From Typhlomys cinereus (taxonomy: Eukaryota; Chordata; Mammalia; Rodentia; Platacanthomyidae): a DNA stretch of 64,000 bases. The DNA lies in assembly GCA_023101885.1 (NCBI GenBank), contig JALPQD010000403.1:1941707-2005706 (forward strand), given 5' to 3'. The position numbers and the translations under genes are program-made. The notes under the pieces were generated by a model. That model did not search any database. It was not told where the DNA came from and saw only the letters and a program-made list of their open reading frames with translations. This document shows, piece by piece, positions 47,862 to 59,807 of this stretch. Position 1 is the first letter of the stretch; every line of letters begins with the position of its first letter.

Positions 47862-48350
47862 ACTTGAGGTCAGCTATGGTGATACTTCTAGCAGCGCTTT
47901 TATTGCTCATGATTGTTTCGAATATTGGCAGAACTTCCACGTGAATTTTGGCATTGTTTTTCCAATATATGTGGAGAATTGAGTTATGATCTTGACTGGG
48001 ATAGCAATGAAGTCGCGTATTACCTTTTATAGGACACTCATTTTCATGAGCTTAATCCCATGAAACTATCAGAATGGTGAGGGGATCTTACCTTCTTTCA
48101 TTCTCTTTAATTTCTCTCTTCAGTATTTTAAAATTTTTATTGTTTAGGTCTTTCACTTTCTTTTCAGTTTATTCCACAGTATTTTTTGTAGCTATAGAGA
48201 TTAGCTTCTTAAAGTTTAGTTTTATTGTTTGAGGGACATCCATTTTGATGAAAATGTTCATGTTGGGCAGTACTAGAATGTCTTTCTTTATGTGTTAGGA
48301 TAATTGATATATTCTTTGACAATTTTACTTGTAAAAACAAGAAATTAAAA
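47862..48350 (-). mobile_element. Older L1 ORF2 fragment (minus)
   Basis: 'gatacttctagcagcgctt' and 'gtgaattttggcattgttt' align loosely with the antisense of L1 ORF2 near the thumb region. It is far more diverged than the flanking plus-strand L1. Confidence 0.6.
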
Positions 48351-49070
48351 TGTGCAGGTTGGAATTAAAAAAAAACATGGAACCCACCATCTGCTTTCTC
48401 TGTCCTAGGGAAGATACTCATATGATCACAGGGCTGTGTTGTCATGCAGGCAAGCTGTGTTGGGTTTAGAGAGGGAGCATGTCTGAGGGGCACTGCTAGG
48501 GAACAGGGAAACTCTTTTCTCATTTTTTCCCGTCCCACAATAAGAACTGGGTCTGATATCAGCCTATGAAGATGAAGGCAATCTTAAGTCAGTGCTCCAA
48601 GACAGCACTTAACTCACAAGTCCGCAGAACAAGTTGACAGTTGCATAGACCAGATCTGCCCTGCTGAGATTGGCTAGACTGCCCCCTGGCGGTGCTACAT
48701 CCTGCCCATGACTGATCTGACCATGGGATGATGACAGCCTTGGCCATCTCTGTCCTCTGCTGTACTGTGTCAAGTCTCTGATTTTTGCCTGCTTGTCTAG
48801 CTCTTACCAAGCATATTTGGCTAGAGACCATTGATGTTCAAGGACTTGTTTCCCAGATCCTCTTGTACCTAAAGTATCTGGCAGTGACCTGTGCCCAATG
48901 GAAATTTGAGGAGAGAGAACATTAGGTCCATTTTTTTCAAAAAACTGAAAAATCTCTCAATGTCTTTAGACAGAGTTCCTGTGTAGGAGTACATCTGAAT
49001 CAATGACAGATTAAAAATGTTTGGAAAAATTCAGAAAAGAAGAAGAAAATTCCCTCAAGTAATTTATTTT
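48351..49070. other. Unassigned sequence
   Basis: No gene or repeat is recognised in this stretch. It lies between two L1 blocks. Confidence 0.3.
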
Positions 49071-49072
49071 GA

Positions 49073-49122
<50 letters not shown>

Positions 49123-49295
49123 ATAGGGCACTGTGTATGCCTGTGGAAGCCCATGCATGATTTTGGGAACTATCCTCCATTGCTCTACTAACTTTTGGCC
49201 TTGTTTCAGGTTTCCCAGTCTCCTCCGTCAACAGCAGTACTGCAGGTCACCATGATTTCTGCCTATCTCCCTCCCCCCCCCCATTTTTTTTTTTT
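49071..49295 (-). mobile_element. SINE 3' part with TG tail (minus)
   Basis: A (GT)n run at 49,076-49,119 is followed by an antisense body ('ggcactgtgtatgcctgtg', 'gtttcccagtctcctc'). C and T runs at 49,271-49,297 precede the L1 target site. Confidence 0.5.
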
Positions 49296-49315
49296 TTACA
49301 AATTTGTAGCATCTA

Positions 49316-50970
49316 GAAGTTAAAATGTCTAACAAATATTTTAAAAAATGCTCCACATCCTTAGCATCAGGTAAATGCAAATCAAAACTTCCCTGAGATA
49401 TCACCTCACCCAGGTCAGGATGGCAAAAATCCACAACACAAACAACAACAAATGCTGGAGAGGATGTGCAGAGAGGGGAACTCTCCTACATTGCTGGTGG
49501 GAATGCAGGCTCATACAGCCACTCTGGCAAGCCATCTGGAGATTCTTAAAGAAATTAAAGATTGAAATGCCATATGACCCTGCGATTCCACTTTTGGGAA
49601 TAACCCCCCCCCCATACAGCAAAGATTCACCTCAATAGCACAAGCATGACCGTGTTCATAGCAGCATTGTTTACAATAGCAAAGTCATGGAATCAACACA
49701 AATGTCCAACATTTGACAAGTGGATAAGGAAAAAGTGGTACATCTGGACAATGGAGTACTACTCAGCCATCAAAAATGATGAATTAGTGGAATTGGCCGG
49801 AAAATGGATGGGATTAGAAACAAATATATTGAGTGAAGTATCTCAGACACAGAAAATTAAGTGCTGTATGTACTCCCTAATAGGTGGCTCCTAGTACCAA
49901 ACCCACTTAGAGACATTCAAAAATAAATCTCTGTAGTAACTACAGTAATTGCTAAGATTATGAACAGGAGGGATGTGGAAGGAGGGCCACACCAGTAACA
50001 AGGAGAGAAGGGACCATGTTATAGCACAGAAAATAGGTCATCATCAAGGACTGCAAATAAGTAATGAGACATCAGGTTAAATTCACAGACTTTCCTTCCT
50101 GATCATTTACAACTGATGGGGTTTGATCTTACCAGAACGGGAGGGTGTATAGTCTGGCAGATAGAAAGTAACCATTTTGCAGATGGGTGATTGACCCCTC
50201 CCTCACCACGGTTTCCTATTTTTATTACATCTACCTTTGAACATACTCTTATAACAAGACTCTAGTTTAACAGCTTTTTATCTATGGCCAGGGGGTGACA
50301 TCCAATACCCCCTCCTCAGGATGGAGTGAAGGGCATTGCAGGAGCAGCAAAACTGGAAAAAAAATCAACAAACCATAATCCAGAACATCAGAGACCTATA
50401 TCAATAACCTGGAACTAGGCCAGCCTAATCTCTCCCCATCCTGAAGCTCAGGGAAATTTGTGGAAGAGGGGGCGGTAAGAGTGTAAGAGCACAAGGATGG
50501 GAGGAGCAATAATATGCAAGAAATCATATTTGGATTTTACATGCCCTGCGCAATGTCCAACACACTATTGACCTCACAAAGTCTAGCATTTGCTAAAGGC
50601 ACTAGGATCCTGGGAGGCAAGGGATTGATAGCCACAGTAGTCTTCCTATGCTTAATAGGAACACAGGAAAGGGTTCTGGGAAATGCCACTGGCTCCTTCC
50701 TCCTCATCGGAGAGGAGGACCCAGAGGAGAGTTTGGCATGCACGTTTAAGGATGCTCCGGGGATGGGAGGGGGAGGCACTGGGGGATGGGGAGGGAAGGG
50801 GGAGAGGAGGGGGCACAGGAGGATGGGGGTTGTAGGAAGGGGGAGACCGGTATACCTGTTAAGTTTGTATGAGTGGAAATTTTAAAAAAAAATTGAACAT
50901 CAAATAAAATAATCAACCCAAAAATTTTTAGTCAAAATAAAATAAATTTAAGAAAATTTGAAAAAAAACC
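49316..50970 (+). mobile_element. 5'-truncated L1 with target-site duplication
   Basis: It begins in the last part of ORF2. The frame at 49,375-49,638 keeps the Cys-rich knuckle (CWRGC...HCWWEC) and [12 protein letters not shown]. It continues through the full 3'UTR to 'gttaagtttgtatgagtgg' and an A-rich tail. The 17-base caaatttgtagcat(c/t)ta at 49,299-49,315 and 50,971-50,987 flanks it. Confidence 0.85.
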
Positions 50971-52444
50971 CAAATTTGTAGCATTTATAAACTGAATTCT
51001 CCAGAACATAACACTTTGAGAATCTGTAATAGTAAAAAACAAAAATGAAGTTGAAGACAGTCAGTGTGAGCTCAGTAATGTACAGAGTTATCCTGTGCTG
51101 ATATGACAATGTTGGTAGCTCTAAACCACAAACACCTGTGTATCACAAGCTTCTCGTCTGATCTTTTTTGCATTGTATTATCCACCTCCATGAACGCAGC
51201 TTCAGTGTCACTTACAAGACATACAGGATGACCATTTGAAGAACAACCTGAGTCTATGCTTTGTCAGACAGAGTTGAGTTGTATAAATTCTTCTAAACTC
51301 AAGGTACTAATTTTAAAGCTCTAGAAAACAATGTCTTACTCAATGAAAAGAAACCAGAAATAATCGTAAGTTTCTTTTAAATGCACTTAAACTTTTCAGC
51401 TCCTCCAAAATTACTGAATTTTTTGAAATTAATTAAAAAAGTTTTTCCTAGTTATCTAGGCTCAATAGGTAGGCACCCTTGCCACCCACTTTTTCCCATC
51501 CTCTTTCCCTTCTTGCTCATCCCTTTCTTTCTCTCACCATTCCCCTTTTCTCCCTCGTTTCCTCCCTCCCTCCTCTTTCTTGGCATATCCAACCTGCTCC
51601 CTCCCAGGCTCCTGCCCATCAGCTTATATGGGCCCAGGGATTCCATCTGAATCATTTACTTTGGTGGAGGTTCAGGCCTCTGTGGCAGACCAGCAAGCCC
51701 CTCCTTGGGCAATCCATCTAGTATGGGTTCTCCCCTTTAACTGTCTCACTCCTTGCTCCTAAGGATGCTACTGCATGAAGTCACCTTCCCAGAGATCCTG
51801 GATAGTCTATGGAGGCTTGTTGACATGTCAACCATTGTGCAGGTCTGGTAGGGTCAAATCTCATTGCAGTGAGTTTCTAACTGCCACAGTCCTGCCTTGA
51901 GTGGAGTATCTTTTCCAGTGGTGGATCTCCCCATCTTTAGTCTCTTAGTTCCACAGTTCCTTTTTCCACGAGATTCTCTGATCTTAAATGAGGAGAGAAT
52001 TGGCTGGCCTAGTTCCAGGTAAAAATTTTAGGGTTGTCAGTATTCTTCATTGTGGTGGGCTGTTGTTTTCACTTTTGCCATTCTTGCACTGGACAAAGCT
52101 GTATCCTGTCTGGGTGTTGAGGTCCTCTCTTATTTAAAGTTAGAAAACTCTTTAAAAAAAGGTCTTCATGTAAGAAGCAGCTTAAAAGGAGGGGGACAAA
52201 CTGGTGAGTGGGGCTCCAAGTTGACAACGGTCTACCAACTGAAGACCAATGCTTAATGCCTCCATGATGGGGCCACACACCCAGCACGTGCAAACCTGTC
52301 CAAACACAAGTGAACTGTATAATGGGCTGTATCTCCCCTCTGGAAGTATAAGGTGAGTAGTCTCCATTTCTTCCCTTATATTGTTTGATTCTCAGTGGTG
52401 TCTCACAACATCACAAAGAGTAACTGATACACTGTCCTTTGGAG

Positions 52445-52558
52445 AAAAGAGAGAGAGAGAGAGAGAGGAGGAGAGAGAGAGGGAGAGAGAGAGGGAGAGA
52501 GGAGAGGGAGGAGAGAGAGAGAGGAGAGGAGAGGAAGAGAGAGAGAGAGGAGAGGAGG

Positions 52559-52593
<35 letters not shown>
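52445..52593. repeat. (GA)n/(GGA)n microsatellite
   Basis: This is an interrupted GA array about 150 bases long, orthologous in position to the pure (GA)n at 4,741-4,807. Confidence 0.93.
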
Positions 52594-52594
<1 letters not shown>

Positions 52595-52985
52595 TGTCTT
52601 GTCATGATGTGAGGCTAGATAGAGGACAACATTCAGAAGTCAAATCGTTTATTCCACATCCGGGATAAAGGATTTTGAATTTAGGTGTCTAGGTTTGTTG
52701 TGTTTCCCCTCTGAAATAACTCATAAGACATCTGAAGAGATTGCAGGGTTAACAGCCCAGGTCCCTCCACTTTACTGTCCATCCAGCAAAAGCTATTGCA
52801 AGTGCACAGTGGACACCCAGTACTTCTCTGCTTTCCGTCTTCTCTGACACCTGCAGATCACCAAAGCGAGCAGAGCTTGCTCTGATGTGTGCATGTGGGT
52901 GGGAGCCTTAATGCTTGTCTACTCCATCCCACCTCCCCACACATCCCGAATGAACAGCAGCTCACAAAGGGTTGGTGCAAGTTTT

Positions 52986-52996
52986 TTTAATTTAAT
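52986..52996 (-). terminator. Variant poly(A) signal (ATTAAA) of cystatin B
   Basis: At the place where copy A has AATAAA, copy B has two overlapping ATTAAA hexamers and no AATAAA. ATTAAA is the commonest natural variant and usually works, though often less efficiently. Confidence 0.45.
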
Positions 52997-53207
52997 GCAA
53001 GAAATGAACATTTTGTGTGGTTGTGTGTTTGAAAGCAAGAAGAAGGAACAAACAGCCTCTCAGGCGTGAGAACCTGCTCAGCAGCCTTTGCTGCTAGGCT
53101 CCCTGGGTACATCCTCCAGGGTAAAGGCAACACATGAGTGAGGAGGCACTGAATGGGAGAGGGAGGGGTGCAGGTAAGGAGTGATCTGCATATCCTGAGA
53201 AAAAACC

Positions 53208-53291
53208 TCAGGCACCTTGACACTTGAATTTTGTTAGGGTCTTCTCTTGCATCCAGGGCACAACGTAGAGCTCAAAGAAGCAGATCTCTCT
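53208..53291 (-). CDS. Cystatin B, coding exon 3 with stop
   Basis: This exon holds 27 codons plus TGA and keeps the PW loop. Only 2 of 84 bases differ from copy A, giving one residue change (R to Q three residues from the end). Confidence 0.92.
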   Translation of the reverse strand, partial: REICFFELYVVPWMQEKTLTKFKCQGA

Positions 53292-56035
53292 CTGAAAAAA
53301 CAAAGAAAGGGGGAGTGGGACAATCAGTATGAGTTGCATGTTAAAAGAGTTTGTCCAACACAAGATGTCAGAGTATGGGTGGGATGATTCTGATGAAACA
53401 TGCACCCCCAAAGCTCCGGCTCAGTGGATTAGTTTCCTTGTCAGCCATCATGTCTAGTCCAACAGATAGCATGTGCTTCTCTCCCAGACTCCAGGATTCC
53501 TACACTTCCTGCCACAGAGCAGTGGTCTGAAGAGCAGTCAGTTCAAGGAACAGAAACCCCAGAGGTCAGAGCAGGGCAGGAGCCTCAGTGTCCCCTAAAG
53601 CTTTCCACCTCTGGTAACCAGGAGAGAACTAAGTGGGACCCAGAAGAAGAATCAGGGGCTCAGGACGCATCCCAGGAAGCGACATGGTGTGAACAGAAGT
53701 GACAGGGAGTGTAGGCGTTCCATGAGCCAGGGTGTCTCAATAATAGCCTGACCTAGGAAAGACTGGCACTCAGGGCAGGGCCAGGACTGGAGGATTCTAG
53801 TCACTTCAGCCTGGTCTGCACAGGAGATCCATGCTGGGATTGAAAAGACCTCTTTCATGGCCAGTGAGATAGTTCAGGGGATAAGGCACTTCAGCTGGAA
53901 AACCTGTAGGCCTGAATTCAAACCCTGAAAGCCCACATGGTGGAAGGAGAGAAGTGATTTCTTAAAGTTATCTTATGATCTCCACCTGCGTGTCATGAAT
54001 GTGTATATACTTTCTCTCTCTTTCTCTCTTTTCGAAGTCAAGAATTGTTAAAGAAAGAAAAGAACTCCTCTCCCCAGCAAGTATCCATTAAGCTGCACTG
54101 CTCTGCTTCTCCCCCAGGTAAATAGACAACATGTCCAAAGCACCCAGGGTTGACCTTTAAGTTCCCTAATTTCCACCTAAATCCACTGAGCAATTCCAAT
54201 TAGTTATGTGTCCACATAAATCCATTCACCATAGCTTCATGTACTCACATACTCCATACCTACATGTATCTATTTATAAGTGATCACAGAGACCCCACAT
54301 AACCACCCATTACACATGTATATTTCTACACCTGCCCAGTCACAGACACATACATGTGCATACATACACACACACACAGACACATACGCCCCTTTCTTCA
54401 TGTACTCACACAGCTGCTCACATGCTCCTAGACATGCTCCCACATGTACACACACACACACATACTTGCACACCCCTCTGTCTGTATGACAGGTCCCCTT
54501 TCATTCCACGTGCTTACCTGTTGCTGATCAGGCTGTTCATTGAAGGGACAGTTGTCCAAGTCAGCTTGGGACTTTGTACATGTGGTTCGGGCTAGCTCCA
54601 CATTAAACAAGTAGTTAGTTCCAGACACAATCTGCAGTAAAAAAGAAAGGATTTATTTAGAGCACTCACAGCAAAGTTTCCATATGCATAGTTAGAGCAC
54701 AAAGCCAGAATGTCTTCTCAGGATTCGTGCATTCCAGTATCTGTGAGCTGCCAGAAATATTGATGACAAAGAGCATAAGCTCCCTCTTCTAGTCAGGTTG
54801 CTATAGGTCCTTCTTATTATCTGTTTTTAAGCAATTCTGGCAAGGAGTCGTGTGATGCCAAGTAAGAGAAGTAGAACACAGAAGGCAAAAATCCCTTCAA
54901 TGGACTCAGGAAATACCAGCTTCAGGAAGCCAGCCAGGATGGGGTAACGACGTTTCCTGTTCAGGAGTCCAGAGCAGCTGTAAGCACACTCTGAGTACAG
55001 GACTGACGCAGACATCTGGATTCCAAGTCAGGAGGCAGCAACACTGTTCTGTTCTGGGTAGGTTGCAGGCTGATGATTGACAGCTGAATCCCAGATACAT
55101 GCAGCCCAGAGAGATTTATTCCCTTCATTTATCTAGACTCTTTTACCCTTTGAATTGGCATGTATGAGATGTTTTCCCCACAGGGATTTTAAAAGTCAAA
55201 AGGAAAATGACTTTCAGATGCTTCCTACTTCAGTGTGACTGTTGATGGGACTACTTTTAAAGTATGCCACACTCACACATCAGATGTGCTATTCTATCAC
55301 ACTCCACCTTATTCCCTCAAGACAGGTTCTCTCACTGAACCTAGAACCCCAGCATTTTTCAAGTGATACTCGTGTTGGGATTACAGGTATTTGGTCCTTT
55401 ACCTACATTCTGGGGATTTGCCTCTTTCTCAATAAACATTCTTTCCCACTGGGCCAACTCCCCACCACCCGTAGGTGAAATATTTTAGAAGAGCTTTCTT
55501 CCATAGAGAAGAAAATAGTGAGTTACAAAATCTATTTGTTACTCTCGTAAGTCATTATATGGTGGTGGAAACAAAACCAAAAAAGTCAAAGGTAATTTCT
55601 TTATAAGAAGTTTCAGGTTAATTTTAAAAAATAGGAAGTCAGATGTGGTGGTACATGCTTGAAGTACCAGGAATTAGGACAAGAAGGTTCAGGAGTTCAA
55701 GGTTATCCTCAGCTATACCAGAGAAATCCTGTCTCAAAAATAAAATCTAAAGGGAGAAGGATCAAAGAGGAGAGTGAGGGGTGAATATGACCAAAGTATG
55801 TTCTGTACATGTGTGGAGTTAACAAACAATAAAATTAAAATATTAAAAAACAAACTAATCATATACCAATAAAAATGTGTGTTATTCATGTCTTACATAT
55901 TCATATCTTACATATGAAATCAAAGAACAAAATTTGTCCCTTTCTTCACATGTGCAACCATAAGATGAGGGTCTAGAGGAAACTCCTAGGTCTTGCTCTG
56001 TGGAGCCAGGAGTGAGGACTGCACGTGTATATAAG

Positions 56036-56078
<43 letters not shown>

Positions 56079-58182
56079 TGTGTGTTTATGTACACAAGTA
56101 TACTTGAGTGTGTGTTTCTGTGAGGTCCAAGGGTAATACTGAGAACCATCCTTGAGTGGTCTTTCATCTTGTTGTGAGCCTGGGTTTCTAATCAAGTGTA
56201 GACCATGCCATTAGGACTAGTCTGTCTAGCCAGCTTGCTTTGGAGAGTCCCAGGTTCTATCTTTCAGGGTGAGAATTATGCAGGTTACTAAACTCTCCTA
56301 GCCATTTTACATGGCATCTGGTGATCTCAATTCAGGTCCCTTTGCTTTAATCATCTCCCAGTGCCTGTTCATTATTTTTTTCTGGTTCAATTTTCTGATC
56401 TATAAAAGGAGACTTGTGTGCCACAATGATGTATGATAAGATTCTAAGATTCCATATTAATTTTTACTTTGAACAAATACCTGAATGAAACAACTTAAAG
56501 GATGAATGATCTATTCTGGTCAAGGTTTCAGAGGTGCAAGTCTATCATAACAGGGACGAGAATGTCACATCATGGGCAAGAAGCAGAGATAAGGGCACAC
56601 AGGAAGATGCCAGGGCAAGACATCACTCCAAGCACAGTACCCATGTGACTTATTTCCCTATCTGAGTCCTTCCTGCCTTTTACCACCTCTGGTTAAATAT
56701 TATGGGTCCAATCCATGGATTTGGTCCAAGCCCTCATGGTCCAATCAGCTCTGGAAAAGCCACCCTCATGTGATTTTGTTAATCAGTCAGTCATTTCTCA
56801 ATCCAACCAAGGTGACATTAAGCATCACAGTTTACCATCAAGTTTGGTATCAGAGTCAAAAGTTGCACAGGTCACAAAAGATCACAGAACCTGGAAAGCC
56901 CATAATGTTTCCAAGGAGACAATGATATATCAGGAAAAACTGGACTGGTCTTGACTTACTTGAATTTTCATGAGAAGCTGAAATCAGCTGTGGACACTGA
57001 TACAGCATACAGCACCTGCCTGACTGTTGCCATGTTGGTAAAACTCAACTCAGTGTACTTAGGATGGCTTTTCCAGAGATTGTCAGATCACAAGGTCTGA
57101 ACACTGACATCGACTTAGGCTAGCAAGTTCCAGACAATATTGCCCAGTGGATGTGGGAGACCATACTGCCTCCGTGCAGACAGCACAGCCTTGAGGAATG
57201 CTACAGCAGGCAGGCAAATGGGTCAGGAGACATGACAATATGAAGAAGACATGACATTCTGCAGAACACTGGTTGCAGAAGTAAGTTTGCTGAGCTCAGT
57301 AACCTCAAGGCATAGTATCTTTATTTGAGATACATGGCACTATTCTGAAATATACATTTAAGTTTGCCATAAAACCACTTGCTACAGTAATCTTTACCAT
57401 CATTCCCTGCATGTGGACTGCATATTTCCCCATATCATTTTCTTTGGATGTCTTTAATTGTAACGTAGACCACCTTGTGTTCCTGGTTCCTTGTTCACTC
57501 ATGCATGTTGTAATATTGATCTTGCGACTGACAGACCCTAAATAAAGCAGTCAGTACAAAAGTGGCCAAGTTTGTGCCAATACTATCTATTGTACTGTGT
57601 TACAACAAATTGCCTTCCAGCCTCTGAGACTCTCTTTCTCTGTAGCTCATACCCTGTTGCTATTGATTTCTTTTGGGTCCCAGGGCCCGATCCAGAGACC
57701 TCAGAGGATATCCTCTCATGTGGAGATGCTCAGGGAAATGCTTGTGAAGGGCCCATGAATGGTTTCCAGGTCCTTCCTAAGGACAGGAGAAAAATTGCTA
57801 ATCAGTGGCATGTCAACAATAAATGACCAGCACCACTTTAGTCCACTGGCTGCACAGGACATTGATGTTTAGCCTGGAGGGAGACAGTGGGGAGAAGAGA
57901 AGGCTGGAATGAAGACACAAGCATAGACCCCCAAGTGACAAACTCTCCCCCAGGCCCTGGGATGCATACCTGCTTCTTGGCACTTAGCACCTGCACCACG
58001 CGGCTCAGGTATTGGTCATTTTTCATCTCATTGTACTTGCTGACCGCAAAGTCCAGTGCTTCCTGGGTGTCCGTGTCTTCCATATCTGCCTCCTGCAGAC
58101 CACCTATGAACTCAGTCAGGCTCAGGTCCAGGACCAGGACTAAGGTGGTCAGAAGCAGCAGTGCACGCGGCAGGCCGGCCAT
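53208..58182 (-). CDS. Cystatin gene B: tandem paralogue of cystatin A
   Basis: Exons 58182-57970, 54631-54518 and 53291-53208 join into a 136-residue secreted cystatin that matches cystatin A at 123 of 136 positions. All family hallmarks are intact: a signal peptide, the FIGG N-terminal segment (residues 25-28), QIVSG across the exon 1/2 junction, PW at 121-122 and four cysteines at the same positions. FIGG has hydrophobic residues before the Gly pair, as in well-characterised type 2 cystatins (LVGG in cystatin C), so this copy looks closer to a conventional papain/cathepsin inhibitor than copy A with its VKGG. Both introns keep GT/AG ends; intron 1 is about 3.3 kb and intron 2 about 1.2 kb. 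The gene sits at the same place in a segment duplicated about 47.7 kb from copy A, in the same orientation. Tissue of expression cannot be told from sequence. Confidence 0.93.
54518..54631 (-). CDS. Cystatin B, coding exon 2
   Basis: This exon holds 38 codons, with acceptor CTGCAG and donor GTAAGC. It carries IVSG of the inhibitory loop. It differs from copy A at about 5 of 114 bases, giving two residue changes (A to S and M to T at the second and fourth positions after IV). Confidence 0.92.
55632..55745 (+). mobile_element. B1-like SINE in cystatin B intron 1
   Basis: 'gatgtggtggtacatgctt', 'gttcaggagttcaaggtta' and 'tcctgtctcaaaaa' mark a B1. It is the counterpart of 7,990-8,114. Confidence 0.7.
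57970..58182 (-). CDS. Cystatin B, coding exon 1
   Basis: This exon holds 71 codons ending CAG before a GTATGC donor. It differs from cystatin A exon 1 at about 21 of 213 bases by eye. Seven of these lie within 12 bases that encode residues 23-26 (TEFI here, CQVK in A). Confidence 0.93.
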
Positions 58183-58259
58183 GGTGTTCTTACACGGGAG
58201 GTTGGAACCAGTGCTTCGACAAGCCAGGGAGAGGCTGAGTACAGGCTGGAAAGCCTCTG

Positions 58260-58269
58260 CCTTTTATCC
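58260..58269 (-). promoter_or_regulatory. TATA-like box of cystatin B
   Basis: The minus strand reads GGATAAAAGG about 78 bases before the ATG, the same spacing as in copy A. The core differs by one base (GATAAAAG against AATAAAAG). Confidence 0.45.
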
Positions 58270-59556
58270 TGAGCTTTCTTCCTGTTGGACCCCTGCCAAG
58301 CCCTCCCTACCCCTGCTCCTCCTTTTCCTTGTTCCTCCCTTTACTGATCCTCCTCTGCTCCCTGTTTCTACCTGATGGCAGATCTTTCTGCCCTACTCTG
58401 AGGGCATCTTCCCCTTAATTTTACCTGTTTTCTTGTGTTTTCCCTTCCTATTCTCCCACAATTTCGGGTTATCCTTTCACCTCAATTTTGCTCATCTAAT
58501 CTGACCCACCCTCCTCACTTCTGAACTCTCCTGGGCTCGGTGATTCTTGTCTCCACAAAATGCTGCTCCTCTCTCTGCCTTGAAAAGTCTGTGATCTGAG
58601 AACTAAACTCTCACTTTCCCCAGAGGGTCTTTATGGTGTTCCAGGAGGGCAGAGATATTGCAGGGTTAGGCAGGGAAATCCCTGCAAGGGGATCTTATTT
58701 CAGAACACTCAGCTCTGCACTTTCTAGGGGAACATCTTTGTCCAACCTACTGAAATAACCTTTGTTTGGGAAAATTTCAGGGTAGTCTCTATTCACCATT
58801 CATTAGCAACAGTCATGACATTCAGAAAGTAAAGTTTCCCAGGATTTTTTCTTGTGCCACATCATCTAGGGATTGAAAACAGGGTCATAGTGACTTAATC
58901 CTGTATGGGACATTACAACATTCTGCCAGCAGAGATGAATCACCAGCTCATGCACACTATTATATTTCCTAGTAGACACATAAACTGGTAAAGGAATTTT
59001 CAATGTCTTTTATTTTTATCACATCGAATGTTATTTCAACACACAAGGATAATTCTTATTTTTATTTAACTTTTTAAATTCATTGACAGTGTTATACATA
59101 AACCCAGTGAATTCATGTCATTTTCTTCCCTTATTACTTGATCTTATCACTCTCTTTTTCCCACTGCAAACCTGCTTCTTCTGAACCAGTTTCCCACTGC
59201 CTCTTCTTCTAGGTTTCCTGAGCCTTGATTTTGGTGACTTGATCAAGGTTAGTCATTCTAGGATTGCCTATGTTTTGCACTCTGGTTAGTTGTAGCTAGT
59301 TCTTTGCATTTCTAATCTTCCATTGCAAGACAATGCATCTTAGTTTAGAGTTGAGAGATTTTCTTATCTAGGGATATAGTAAAGAGTGTTTAGGTTGTAG
59401 TTTACTCAAGTGTTTATAGTTAGCACTACAACTTTTGTTCTTGTCTAGTATCTATTTTCTCCTTTTTCACTATAATTTGGACAGGTTTACATTACCAGGC
59501 ATGTGTTCCTTGACAATTAGATGGGCTTAAAACCCCTTCAGAAAGTAATTGGTTCC

Positions 59557-59807
59557 GGGGCTGGAGAGGTGGCTCAGGGGTTAAGCCTCATCCTAGACCA
59601 GGCAGAAGCGGGGGCGGCCTTGGTTTCTCGTCCTGGTAGGGCGGAGGAGCCTGTGAATCCCGGGGCAGAGTAAAAAAGGAGGTGGAGGCGGTCCATGGTG
59701 GTTCCCAAATTCGTCCATGGTTCTACACACACACACATACACACACATACATATACACACGCACACACATGCACAATTGAATAAATAATAATAAAAAATT
59801 TAAAAAA
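59557..59807 (+). mobile_element. SINE present only in duplicate 2
   Basis: It starts 'ggggctggagaggtggctc', lacks the B-box portion of the head, and ends in CA and A-rich tail. It is flanked by agaaagtaattg(g/c)ttcc at 59,540-59,556 and 59,808-59,824. Copy 1 has no SINE at the corresponding place (about 11,850). Confidence 0.9.

Noticed and set aside
52381..52668. Arg/Glu-rich 95-codon frame
   Set aside because: It is a translation of the GA/GGA microsatellite.
57887..58375. 162-codon plus-strand frame overlapping cystatin B exon 1
   Set aside because: It is the antisense shadow of the conserved cystatin exon and its upstream region; copy A does not keep it at the same length.
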